From positions 39,283 to 103,282 of the forward strand of contig JBCCFW010000006.1 of assembly GCA_039029535.1 (NCBI GenBank): DNA of 64,000 bases. The letters run 5' to 3'. The position numbers and the translations under genes are program-made. Below, in pieces: positions 42,346-50,678 of the stretch. This DNA is from JBCCFW01 sp039029535. GTDB taxonomy: Bacteria > Acidobacteriota > JBCCFW01. The first letter of the stretch is position 1; the number at the start of each line of letters is the position of its first letter. A model generated the notes under the pieces. The model worked only from the letters and a program-made list of their open reading frames with translations. It was not told the origin of the DNA and did no database searches.

Positions 42346-43730
42346 GGAGGGGCGACGCCGGACTTCGGCGTCATGCCGGACAGCCGCACGATGAGCGCCA
42401 GCGTCATCCAGAACGGCAGCGACCAGGGGTTGCCCACGGAGAGCAGCGTGGTCTCGACCGCGCCGTGCAGGGCGGTCCCTGTCGCGCTCGCGGTGAGGGC
42501 GAGGGCGAGCAGGCCGTGGGTGCCGTGACGATCGCGCAGGTAGCAGCGGATTCCGGCGAAGAGGCATGCCGCGATCACGAGCACCATCAGGCTGGTCCCG
42601 ATGAGGCCGATGTTCATGTAGGCCTCGAGGTAGCTGCTGTGCACGGCGGGCAACGGCCCCCTCTTCGAGTCGAGACCGTAGAGACCGAACAGGTTGTCCC
42701 CCACCCCGAACCCGTGGCCCAGCCAGTGACGGTTCTGTCCTATCGCGATGGCCACCGCCCAGATCAGCGTGCGGTTCGACAGGGTCCAGAGCGTGTCGAA
42801 GCGCACCTGCTTGTCGAGCACGGCGACCATGACGTCCTGGAACTCGTGGCCCAGGCTCGCGACCACCAACGCCACCGTGGACAGAATGAGCCCACCGACC
42901 ATCGAGAGCTGGAAGACCCGCATCGGCCAGCGACAGGCCGCGTAGAGACCGATGCCGATCATCGCCCCGACGAGGGCGCCCCGCGACCCACAGAGCAGGG
43001 CGCAGAGCACCGCACAGACCAGCAAGAAGCGGGTGAAGCGACGACGCATCGGACGCGGCTCGGTCAGCGACAGCGCGAACAGCAGCGGCAGCGCAGCACC
43101 GCAGAAGAAGCCCAGCGAGTTGGGGTTGGAGAAGACCCCACGGAAGCGGCTGAGACCGCCACCCCACGAGGAGCCCAGCGGCGCGACGAGCAGGCTGAGC
43201 GGAAACACCGCCCAGAGCCAGTCGACGTGGACGTCGACCAGCGCTCGCAGCCGTTCGAAGCGTCCGGCATGGGCCCAGGCCCCGATCCACGCCACGCAGA
43301 TCGCGACGCCGAACACGCCGGCCTTTTGGAAGCTCTGAACCGGTTGGATCGACCAGTCGATCGACCAGACACAGAGCCCGAGGAAGCTGCCGACGAGGAG
43401 GTGGTACCGCCCCGGCCAGGGCTTCTCCGGCAACCAGACGATGACTGTCATGGCCGACACGCCCGCCATCGCGAAGAGGGCGTGCCACTTCCGGACGTCG
43501 GCCTCGTCCACGACGAAGCCGAGACGCCACTGCCCCAGGGCCGAGATCGAGATCGCCAGGAGATAGAAGTCCTGGAAGCGCCAGCGTCGGAGCAGGACGT
43601 GCAGCGTGAACAGGGCCGTCAGGACCAGCGGCTTGCTCTCACCGGTGGCCACCGCCCAGCCCATCGCCGCCGAGGTGGCCGCGATGGAGAGTCCGACGAG
43701 CAGCTCGAAGCGACGCTCGATGAAGCTCAC
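42342..43730 (-). CDS. O-antigen polymerase/ligase-like membrane protein
   Basis: The 462-aa multi-pass protein has the O-antigen ligase/Wzy pattern: FSNPNSLGFFCGAALPLLF (about 195), GSRGALVGAMIG, GHGFGVGDNLFGLYG (about 350) and HSSYLEAYMNIGLIG (about 375-390), where the His is a usual catalytic residue. It probably polymerises repeat units of the exopolysaccharide or ligates O-antigen. The start is GTG 43730 within the stop of the GT2 gene (GTGA). It is one of two Wzy/ligase-like proteins in this window. Confidence 0.8.
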   Translation of the reverse strand: MSFIERRFELLVGLSIAATSAAMGWAVATGESKPLVLTALFTLHVLLRRWRFQDFYLLAISISALGQWRLGFVVDEADVRKWHALFAMAGVSAMTVIVWLPEKPWPGRYHLLVGSFLGLCVWSIDWSIQPVQSFQKAGVFGVAICVAWIGAWAHAGRFERLRALVDVHVDWLWAVFPLSLLVAPLGSSWGGGLSRFRGVFSNPNSLGFFCGAALPLLFALSLTEPRPMRRRFTRFLLVCAVLCALLCGSRGALVGAMIGIGLYAACRWPMRVFQLSMVGGLILSTVALVVASLGHEFQDVMVAVLDKQVRFDTLWTLSNRTLIWAVAIAIGQNRHWLGHGFGVGDNLFGLYGLDSKRGPLPAVHSSYLEAYMNIGLIGTSLMVLVIAACLFAGIRCYLRDRHGTHGLLALALTASATGTALHGAVETTLLSVGNPWSLPFWMTLALIVRLSGMTPKSGVAPP

Positions 43731-44764
43731 GCAGCGCCTCCGTCGGCCACTCGCGCCGACGACGTCGTCTCGACCTCCTGCGGACCCGGGGTCGTCCCGT
43801 GGACCCGAGCGACGACGTAAGGCGGTGCGCCGCGGGCCTCGTGGTAGGTCCGGATGCCGATCTCGGCCAGCAAGCCGAGCATGACCACCTGCACCCCGAG
43901 CAGGAACAGGAAGACGGCAAGCAGGATGAGCGGGTTGCGGTGCACGAAGGCGGTGGGGTCGTGCCAGCGCTGGATCAGCGTCACGGCCCCGGCGATGCAA
44001 CCCATGATGCAGCTCCCGACGCCGACCGCTCCGAACAGGTGGATGGGTCGGCTGCCGAAGTCGAGAAGGAGCTTGAGCGTCAGCAGGTCGAGGAGCACCT
44101 TCCCGGTGCGACCGATGCCGTACTTCGATCGGCCGGCGCGTCGCGGGTGATGCGCGACCTCGACCTCGACGACCCGACCTCCGGCCCAGGCGCAGTAGGC
44201 GGGCACGAAGCGGTGCATCTCGCCGTAGAGCCGGAACGAGTCGAAGAGATGACGTCGGTAGGCCTTGAGCGAGCAGCCGAAGTCGTGCAGCCCGAGGCCG
44301 GTGAGACGCGCGGCCAGGGCGTTGGCCAGCCAGGAGGGGAAGCGGCGGCTCCAGAAGGCGTCGTGCCGCTCACGCCGCCAGCCCGAGACGACGTCGGCGC
44401 CGTCGGCCAGCTCCTCGAGCAGACGCGGGATGTCCTTCGGGTCGTTTTGAAGGTCGGCGTCCATGGTGACGACGACGTCGTGGCGAGCGTGGTCGATGCC
44501 CGCCGAGAGCGCCGCGGTCTGACCGAAGGACCGAGCCAGCCGCACCACGCGAGCCCGGGAGTCCCGCTCGGCCAGGGCGACCAACCACTCCGACGATCCG
44601 TCGTTGGAGCCGTCGTCGACGTAGATGACCTCGCTCGGACGCTCGAGCGAGTCGAGGACCGTCACGAGACCGTCATGCAGGGCTTCGAGGTTGTCGCGCT
44701 CGTTGAGGACCGGGATGACGACGGACAGTCCTTCGGGAGCGCGCTCCTCTGGGAGGACCGCCAC
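43727..44764 (-). CDS. GT2 family glycosyltransferase (DPM1/GtrB/ArnC-like)
   Basis: This 345-aa protein has an N-terminal GT-A domain with VVIPVLNERDNLEALHDGL, VDDGSNDGS and the DAD metal site in MDADLQNDP (about 101), and two C-terminal transmembrane helices (about 240-262 and 272-300). Members move hexoses onto undecaprenyl or dolichyl phosphate to make lipid-linked donors. Such a donor could feed the GT-C enzyme encoded three genes downstream. It starts at GTG 44764 and is the first gene of the six-gene chain. Confidence 0.85.
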   Translation of the reverse strand: MAVLPEERAPEGLSVVIPVLNERDNLEALHDGLVTVLDSLERPSEVIYVDDGSNDGSSEWLVALAERDSRARVVRLARSFGQTAALSAGIDHARHDVVVTMDADLQNDPKDIPRLLEELADGADVVSGWRRERHDAFWSRRFPSWLANALAARLTGLGLHDFGCSLKAYRRHLFDSFRLYGEMHRFVPAYCAWAGGRVVEVEVAHHPRRAGRSKYGIGRTGKVLLDLLTLKLLLDFGSRPIHLFGAVGVGSCIMGCIAGAVTLIQRWHDPTAFVHRNPLILLAVFLFLLGVQVVMLGLLAEIGIRTYHEARGAPPYVVARVHGTTPGPQEVETTSSARVADGGAA

Positions 44765-44841
44765 GAGCCGATCATGTCAATCCGACTCCCCTACGGTCAG
44801 CAGGAGCGATCAGCATTCCAGCCTGGCGCCCGAGGCCCCCG

Positions 44842-45942
44842 TCACGACTCGGCCAGCAAGTCGGCGACCGCTCCGGCGCAGGCCGCCCACGATCGGGCCG
44901 CGGCGATGGCCAATCCCCTGTCCCGCCGGGTCGCTGCGTCCGACTCGGCCTCGGCCAGGAGCTCACTCACCGCCGCGGCCAGGGCCTCGGCGTCGTTCAC
45001 CGGCGCCAGGGCAGCCGCCCCGTCGGTGAGCTCTCGCAGGGACGGCAGCGCAGAGCAGGCCACCGGCGTGCCGCAGGCCAGGGCCTCGAGCACGGGGAGG
45101 CCGAACGACTCCACCCTCGAGGGATGAAGCAGGACATCGGCCCGTCGGAGCAGCCCGGGGAGCTCCTGCCGGGGCGGCCCGCCGAGGGGGGCCATCCGTC
45201 GACGCGCCTCGTCCGACCAGCCTCGACCCTGCCCGAGGCGGTCGAGGTCCTCCTCGGTGAGACCCACCAGCTCCAGGCGGTGCGGGATCGACGAGGCGAG
45301 ACGGGCGAAGGCATCGCAGGCGACGACCACGTTCTTGTAGGGGCTCGGGTTGCCGATGACCAGGAGGCTCGGCGTCGGCTCGGGAGGTGCCGGTGCGGCC
45401 TCGGGCGAGAACGACGGGTGGACCCCGTGCGAGACCACCCGCAGCCGACCGCGAGACTCGGGCACGAGCTCCTCGAACTCCTCGGCGAAGGCGTGGCTCG
45501 GCGCGATGAGGACGTCGGCTCGCCCCGCCGTGCGTCGGATGGCGTCGTCGAGCCAGAAGCGCCAGTAGAGCCGCCGCCCCAGCGGCTCTCCCTCGGGCTG
45601 GGAGAAGTTGAGATGGTGGTGGAGGGTGATGACCGTCGGCGACCGGGGTCCGGTCGGCAGGAGCTGACCGTCGGGGACGAGATAGCGATCCGCTCCGAAG
45701 TCGGCGAAGACCCGCGGCACGGCGCGGCGGGCGATGAGGAGTCGCGCGATCCGGCCGTTGGGCGTCGGCTGCCGCACCACGTCGCAGCCGAGCTCGCCGA
45801 TGCGGTCGGCGAGGAAGGGTGTCGAGAGCACCACGCAGTCCCCGCCCAGACGCTCGACGAGCGGCGGGAGCAAGCCCTCGACGTAGACGATCGACGAGGT
45901 CGACTGCGGCTTGATGCTCAGCAGCGGGATCAACACCTTCAC
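44842..45942 (-). CDS. Glycosyltransferase family 4
   Basis: This 366-aa protein is a GT-B enzyme. The N-terminal domain starts MKVLIPLLSIKPQSTSSIVYVEGLLPPL and includes LHHHLNFSQPEGEP. The C-terminal domain has LLVIGNPSPYKN (about 200), RADVLLHPSRVESFGLPVLEAL (about 277) with the E-x7-E signature, and CGTPVACS. It probably adds a sugar to the growing repeat unit. It is separated from the six-gene chain by 77 bp and is divergent from the plus-strand GT gene. Confidence 0.85.
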   Translation of the reverse strand: MKVLIPLLSIKPQSTSSIVYVEGLLPPLVERLGGDCVVLSTPFLADRIGELGCDVVRQPTPNGRIARLLIARRAVPRVFADFGADRYLVPDGQLLPTGPRSPTVITLHHHLNFSQPEGEPLGRRLYWRFWLDDAIRRTAGRADVLIAPSHAFAEEFEELVPESRGRLRVVSHGVHPSFSPEAAPAPPEPTPSLLVIGNPSPYKNVVVACDAFARLASSIPHRLELVGLTEEDLDRLGQGRGWSDEARRRMAPLGGPPRQELPGLLRRADVLLHPSRVESFGLPVLEALACGTPVACSALPSLRELTDGAAALAPVNDAEALAAAVSELLAEAESDAATRRDRGLAIAAARSWAACAGAVADLLAES

Positions 45943-46103
45943 GCGCGGAGCCTACCGTGCTTCCGTCCCGACTCGACCCCGTCGCGAGGCCCGCTCGGAG
46001 CGGACCGGGCGGCCGGTCGGGCCGAGGCCGGTCGTGCTACTGTCCCGGCGTCGTCCCGGGTGTCCTGCCCGGCCGTTCCCTCCCCCTCGTCGTCGCGAGC
46101 ACC

Positions 46104-47279
46104 GTGTCCCCGCAACCCCCTCGTCTCCTGGTCCTCAGCCAGGCCCATCCGCACTTCTTCACGCGCTGGCTGGAGCAGCTCTCCCGGTCGCTCGGACCGC
46201 TGGAGCTGTGGACGGGGACGGTGCCCTCGCCGCCGCTGCCCGACGTGGAGGTCGAGCCCCTGACGCCCTACGTCCGGGAGTCGAACCGATCGCGGCTGAG
46301 GTGCTGGCTGTCGGCCACCGCGCACGTCGCCCTGAAGCTGCTGACACGACGGGAGCGACCGCCGCTGCTGGTCCTCACCAACCCGCCCTTCCTCCCCCTG
46401 CTGATCGGCTTGCTCGCTCCCTTCCTCCGCCTCCGCTACGCCTTGCTCGAATGGGACATCTACCCGGAGGCCGTGAGCGCCATGGGCTTCGCCGGGGAGA
46501 AGAACCCGCTGCTGCGCATCTGGCGGAGCCTCCACGGTCGCGCGCTGCGGGGCGCCGAGCTGGTCATCACTCTCGGTGACGGAATGGCCGACCGACTCCG
46601 CGAGGCCGCCGGCGACGACCTGGCAGTCGAGGTCATCCCCGTGGCCGCCGACCTCGAACGGCTCCGCCCGCTCCCACGGAGCGAGAACACCCTGGCAACG
46701 GAGCTCGACCTGGGCGACGAGCTCGTCGTCCTCTACTCCGGCAACCTCGGCGCCACCCACGACCTCGAAGCCCTGCTCGCCGCCATGCACGAGCTGAAGG
46801 ACGAGACCGGCATCCGCTTCGTGGTCGCCGGCGAGGGCAGCCAGCGTCGTCTCTTCGAGGACGCCGTGACGAAGGGGCAGCTCCCCCAGCTCTCGCTCCT
46901 CCCCTTCCAGCCGGAAGCCCGACTTCCCGAGCTGCTCGCCTTGGCCGACGTCGGGGTCGTGACCCTCGCCGCTCGGCTCTCGGGGATCTCTTCACCCAGC
47001 AAGATGCCGCCGCTCATCGCGGCGGGCGCAGCGCTGGCGGTCATCGCGCCGGCGTCCGACGACCTCTCGTCACTGGTGGTCGACGCCGACTGTGGTCGCA
47101 GCTTCCGCTCCGACGATGCCGTCGGCCTGGCCGGCTGGCTGCGCGAGCTGGCCGCCGATCGCGCGAAGCTGCATGCGCTGCGGGAGAACGCTCGTCGGCT
47201 CGCCGAAGAACGCTACGACGAGCGGCGCTGTCTCGAGCGGATGGCTGCCCGCATCGACGAGACCTTGCTGCGTCAGTAG
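46104..47279 (+). CDS. Glycosyltransferase family 4 (WbuB-like)
   Basis: The 391-aa GT-B enzyme shows LLVLSQAHPHFFTRWLEQLSR at the start, LEWDIYPEAVSAMG (about 128), LVVLYSGNLGATHDLEALLAAM (about 215-235), FVVAGEGSQRRLFE and a SSPSKMPPLIAAGAALAVI block (about 300). This layout matches WbuB-type enzymes in O-antigen loci. GTG 46104 is chosen because family homology starts here; the frame is open another 49 codons upstream. It is on the plus strand and convergent with the next gene. Confidence 0.8.
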   Translation: MSPQPPRLLVLSQAHPHFFTRWLEQLSRSLGPLELWTGTVPSPPLPDVEVEPLTPYVRESNRSRLRCWLSATAHVALKLLTRRERPPLLVLTNPPFLPLLIGLLAPFLRLRYALLEWDIYPEAVSAMGFAGEKNPLLRIWRSLHGRALRGAELVITLGDGMADRLREAAGDDLAVEVIPVAADLERLRPLPRSENTLATELDLGDELVVLYSGNLGATHDLEALLAAMHELKDETGIRFVVAGEGSQRRLFEDAVTKGQLPQLSLLPFQPEARLPELLALADVGVVTLAARLSGISSPSKMPPLIAAGAALAVIAPASDDLSSLVVDADCGRSFRSDDAVGLAGWLRELAADRAKLHALRENARRLAEERYDERRCLERMAARIDETLLRQ

Positions 47280-47304
47280 CTCGGCTCAGCCGGCACCGTG
47301 AGAC

Positions 47305-48039
47305 TCAGCGCCGGTGACGCCGCGCCGGACGTCCGGCTTCGAGAGCGCGCCGGTCCATCTCCTGTCGGAGACGTCGCCCCCGGGACATCCGCGGACGGTC
47401 TTGCACGCGTCGGATGGGACCCGCCTCCACCGTGGTGCCGGCGATGACCAACATCCCCGAGCTCGTCGGCGAGTGGAAGACGACCGGCCAGGAGCCGACC
47501 GCGTCGTCGCCGCCCCAGGACTCGAGCTCGAGTCGCGTCGGCGCCTGGTCGGGTCGGGAGGCGGCGGCCAGGTCGAGGAAGAGACTCCAGCCCTCGGTCG
47601 AGCGCAGCTCGAGACCCGGCGGGCTCCCATCGCTGGCCACGCGGAGACCGAGCGCGTACTCGCCCGCCGGCACGGCCACCGGACCACCGGGGGACGGGCC
47701 GAGAAGGATCGGTCCCGGCGCGACGAGGCGTCCGGCCTGCGAGTAGTCGGCGTGGTCGATGGGTCCCCAGCCGGCCGACAGCCAGCGAGGCTTGCGGAGG
47801 TCACCGCGGACCGGGCGGAGCTCGACGAGCACCTGGCCCGGGACGCTCTCGACCCGCTGGCTGGCCCGCAGCGAGCCGGCGACCGAAGACGCCAGGCCCA
47901 GCGAGGGCGACAGGACGAGCAGGACGGCGGGAACGAGCCGCCGGAGCGAGCTCGTCGAGGACGACGTGAGAGCGAGTCGGAGCAACGTGGCCTCCGGTCT
48001 GGGCCCCGCCGCCGGGCGGAGCGTGAGTGCCGTGCTCAA
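47305..48039 (-). CDS. Uncharacterised exported protein
   Basis: A protein of up to 244 aa starts at TTG 48039; later TTG codons are possible starts. A hydrophobic segment RLVPAVLLVLSPSLGLASS (about 34-52) looks like a signal peptide core after a long basic n-region. The mature part is beta-rich with VPAGEYALGLRV (about 120), loosely like the AGxYxL strand of DUF2911 proteins, but this is not firm. The C-terminus is strongly basic (ALEAGRPARRHRR). It is convergent with the upstream GT gene and divergent from wzx. Confidence 0.45.
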   Translation of the reverse strand: MSTALTLRPAAGPRPEATLLRLALTSSSTSSLRRLVPAVLLVLSPSLGLASSVAGSLRASQRVESVPGQVLVELRPVRGDLRKPRWLSAGWGPIDHADYSQAGRLVAPGPILLGPSPGGPVAVPAGEYALGLRVASDGSPPGLELRSTEGWSLFLDLAAASRPDQAPTRLELESWGGDDAVGSWPVVFHSPTSSGMLVIAGTTVEAGPIRRVQDRPRMSRGRRLRQEMDRRALEAGRPARRHRR

Positions 48040-48147
48040 CCTAGCAGAAAGGGCAGAAGGGCCGGAGCGCGGCGTCGGAGCTGAGAGGTTCGATCGCGTA
48101 GACTGACCGCGTCGGCCTGCTGGTCCCCCGCCACGAAAGACCGCCGC

Positions 48148-49716
48148 GTGTCATCGGAATCCAAGCCAGCCGCGCTGTCCCAGCGGGCCGCACAGGGCGC
48201 CTTCGCTCTCACCGTCTTCAACGGCGCCGCCGCCTTCCTCGTCGTCGGCCTGACGACCGTCCTGAACCACGTGCTCGCCGATCCCCGGACGGAGATCGGC
48301 GTCTGGCAGCTCCTGCTCCTGCTCTTCGGCCTGTCCTCGACCATCTTCGAGGGCGGGCTGGCCACGGCGCTCAAGCAGGCCAAGGAGCTCACGCCTCCGT
48401 TGACCCGCACCCTCGTGCGCATTCAGCTCCTCTTCAACGGCCTGGGCATCGCCCTGGTCTTCATCTTCGCGCCCTTCCTCACCAGCCTGGTGACCGACGA
48501 GCCCCTGACCGAGCTGCTCCGCCTGTCGGCGGTCGGTCTCCTCTTCGTCGCCTTCGGCCAGCCGCAGAAAGCCCTGCTCGAACGCGACCTGCACTTCCCC
48601 ACCGTCGCCCGCATCGAGGCGGGCTGCACGACCCTCTTCGTCGTCGCGGGTCTTCCGCTGGGCATCCTCCACGGGGCCGAAGGCCTGCTCTGGGCGACGC
48701 TGCTCCGACATGCCGTCGAGACCGTCTTCTACTGGCGCCTCGGACCTCTCCGCATGGCCGACCTCGTGGCAACCGGCACCTTCGACGGCGCGGGCACGCC
48801 GCTCCGCACGGCGGCTGGGATGTGGGGCCAGGTCGTCGTCTCGCAGTGGCGACTCGTCGACCGACTGCTCGTCTCCAAGGTCCTCGGCGCCGCGACCCTG
48901 GCGTTCTACGGCCTGGTGCAGACCATCCTCGCCCTGCCGCTGGCGCGCTTGACCATGTACATCATGCGCGTCGCGCTGCCGGCTTTCTCCCGGGTGCAAG
49001 ACTCGCCGGAGCGACTCAACCGCGGGCTCGAGCAACTGCTCGGGCTCCTGGCGCTCACGCTGTTCCCGATCATGGCTGGCCTGTGCTCGGTCTCACCCCG
49101 GCTCTTCTTCCTGCTCTGGGGACCCGAGTATGACGACGTCCTCGCTCTCGCCTCTCAGGTCACCGTCGTCCTCTGCGTCGGCGCTGCGGCGATGGTCTTC
49201 ACCAACCCCCTCGGCATCGCCCTCAACGCCAAGGGCAAGTCGACGCTGCTGCTGGTCATCCAGACCACGACCGCGGTGGTCATGATCATCTCCTTGCTGC
49301 TGTCCGCCGGCCGGGGCGTCCTCATGGTCGCCGGCGTGCGCAGCCTCGGGCTGTCGCTGATGAGCCTGGTCCTGGTCGTCCTCGCGCGACGACATCTCGG
49401 CTTCTCGGTCCGCCGATCCTGGCGGGCGGCCTGGCGCGCGCTCGCGGTCGCCGTGGCCATGGGCGTGGCGGTGGCCCTCGCCGGTCGCGCCGCCGGCCAA
49501 GCCTGGCCGGCCTGCGCGCCGCTGCTGGGACACGACGAGGCGAGGGCCACGGCGGTGACGCTCGTGCTCGGCGGGCAAGTCCTGCTGGGCGTCGGCCTCT
49601 ACGCCCTGGGGGTCAAGCTGCTCCGCGTGCCCATCCCGCCGGTGTTGTTCGACTTGCTCGCGCGACTGCGCGCGCGCCTGACGCGGAGCGACGCGAGGGT
49701 AGACTCGGCCACATGA
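48148..49716 (+). CDS. wzx: Wzx-like polysaccharide flippase (PST family)
   Basis: This 522-aa membrane protein has about 12-14 transmembrane segments. The N-terminus (SQRAAQGAFALTVFNGAAAFLVVGLTTVL) and the later WRLVDRLLVSKVLGAATLAFYGLVQTI block fit the MviN/Wzx, polysaccharide-export superfamily. It should move lipid-linked repeat units to the periplasmic face for polymerisation by the Wzy-like proteins. It starts at GTG 48148 and overlaps the epimerase start by 4 bp (ATGA). Confidence 0.85.
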   Translation: MSSESKPAALSQRAAQGAFALTVFNGAAAFLVVGLTTVLNHVLADPRTEIGVWQLLLLLFGLSSTIFEGGLATALKQAKELTPPLTRTLVRIQLLFNGLGIALVFIFAPFLTSLVTDEPLTELLRLSAVGLLFVAFGQPQKALLERDLHFPTVARIEAGCTTLFVVAGLPLGILHGAEGLLWATLLRHAVETVFYWRLGPLRMADLVATGTFDGAGTPLRTAAGMWGQVVVSQWRLVDRLLVSKVLGAATLAFYGLVQTILALPLARLTMYIMRVALPAFSRVQDSPERLNRGLEQLLGLLALTLFPIMAGLCSVSPRLFFLLWGPEYDDVLALASQVTVVLCVGAAAMVFTNPLGIALNAKGKSTLLLVIQTTTAVVMIISLLLSAGRGVLMVAGVRSLGLSLMSLVLVVLARRHLGFSVRRSWRAAWRALAVAVAMGVAVALAGRAAGQAWPACAPLLGHDEARATAVTLVLGGQVLLGVGLYALGVKLLRVPIPPVLFDLLARLRARLTRSDARVDSAT

Positions 49717-50657
49717 GCAACGACTGGTCCGGACGTCGGATCCTCGTCACCGGAGGCGAGGGTTTCCTCGGCTCTCACCTCGTCCCCAAGCTCGCCGAGC
49801 GCGGAGCGGAGCCGACGGTGGTGCGCCGGCGTGAGCACGACCTGCGCCGTGCCGAGGACTGCCGCACGCTCCTGGAGAGCACGCAGCCCGACGTGGTCGT
49901 GCACCTCGCCGCGGCGGTGGGCGGCATCGGCGCCAACCGCAAGCAGCCCGGCACCTTCTTTCGCGACAACGCGCTCATGGGCATCCACCTCATCGAGGCC
50001 TGCCGCGAGGCCGAGGTCGCGAAGGTGGTCGTGGTCGGCACGGTCTGCGCCTACCCATCGCACCCGCCACTCCCCTTCTCCGAGTCCGACCTCTGGAACG
50101 GTCATCCCGAGCCGACCAACGCGCCGTACGGGATCGCCAAGCGAGCCTTGCTGACCATGCTCGCGGCCTACCGCGACGAGTTCGGGCTCGCCTCGGCCTA
50201 TCTCCTCCCGGCCAACCTCTACGGCCCCCGTGACGACTTCGACCTCGAGACCTCGCACGTCATCCCCGCGCTCATCCGCAAGATGGTCGAGGCGCGGGAG
50301 GCCGGACGAGACGAGGTCGTCCTCTGGGGCGACGGCAGCCCGAGCCGTGAGTTCCTCCACGTGTCGGACTGCGCGGAAGGCCTGTGCCTGGCCATCGAGA
50401 AGCTCGACGAGCCGACCCCGGTGAACCTGGGCACCGGCGTGGAGATCACCATCCGCGAGCTGGCCGGGCTCATCGCCGAGCTCACCGGCTACGAGGGCAC
50501 GATCACCTGGGACATCGACCAGCCCGGCGGTCAGGACCGTCGCTGTCTCGACGTGAGCCGGGCGCGCGAGCTGCTCGGCTTCGAGTCCCGGGTCACCCTG
50601 GCCGACGGGCTGCGCGAGACCATCGCGTGGTTCGAGAAGGAGGGACGGACCGGCTGA
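49713..50657 (+). CDS. NAD-dependent epimerase/dehydratase, GDP-L-fucose synthase-like
   Basis: The 314-aa short-chain dehydrogenase shows ILVTGGEGFLGSHL (NAD(P) site, about 9-22), VGGIGANRKQPGTFFRDN (about 70), YGIAK (catalytic Tyr and Lys, about 139-143) and REFLHVSDCAEGL. The VGGIGANR block and EPTNAPYGIAK match GDP-L-fucose synthase (Fcl). If correct, it converts GDP-4-keto-6-deoxymannose to GDP-fucose. The usual partner Gmd is not in the window, so a related 4,6-dideoxy or epimerase role stays possible. Confidence 0.75.
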   Translation: MSNDWSGRRILVTGGEGFLGSHLVPKLAERGAEPTVVRRREHDLRRAEDCRTLLESTQPDVVVHLAAAVGGIGANRKQPGTFFRDNALMGIHLIEACREAEVAKVVVVGTVCAYPSHPPLPFSESDLWNGHPEPTNAPYGIAKRALLTMLAAYRDEFGLASAYLLPANLYGPRDDFDLETSHVIPALIRKMVEAREAGRDEVVLWGDGSPSREFLHVSDCAEGLCLAIEKLDEPTPVNLGTGVEITIRELAGLIAELTGYEGTITWDIDQPGGQDRRCLDVSRARELLGFESRVTLADGLRETIAWFEKEGRTG

Positions 50658-50678
50658 GCGGCCCGCCCCTCCGACGGC

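Noticed and set aside
41230..43530. A 766-aa fusion across the Wzy-like and PF14907-like genes
   Set aside because: The upstream 395 codons are an Arg/Ala/Pro-rich shadow of the Wzy-like gene, and a GTGA-coupled start exists at 42345.
44773..44780. TTGACA before the GT2 gene as a promoter
   Set aside because: No -10 box occurs at 16-18 bp; that position falls in the coding start.
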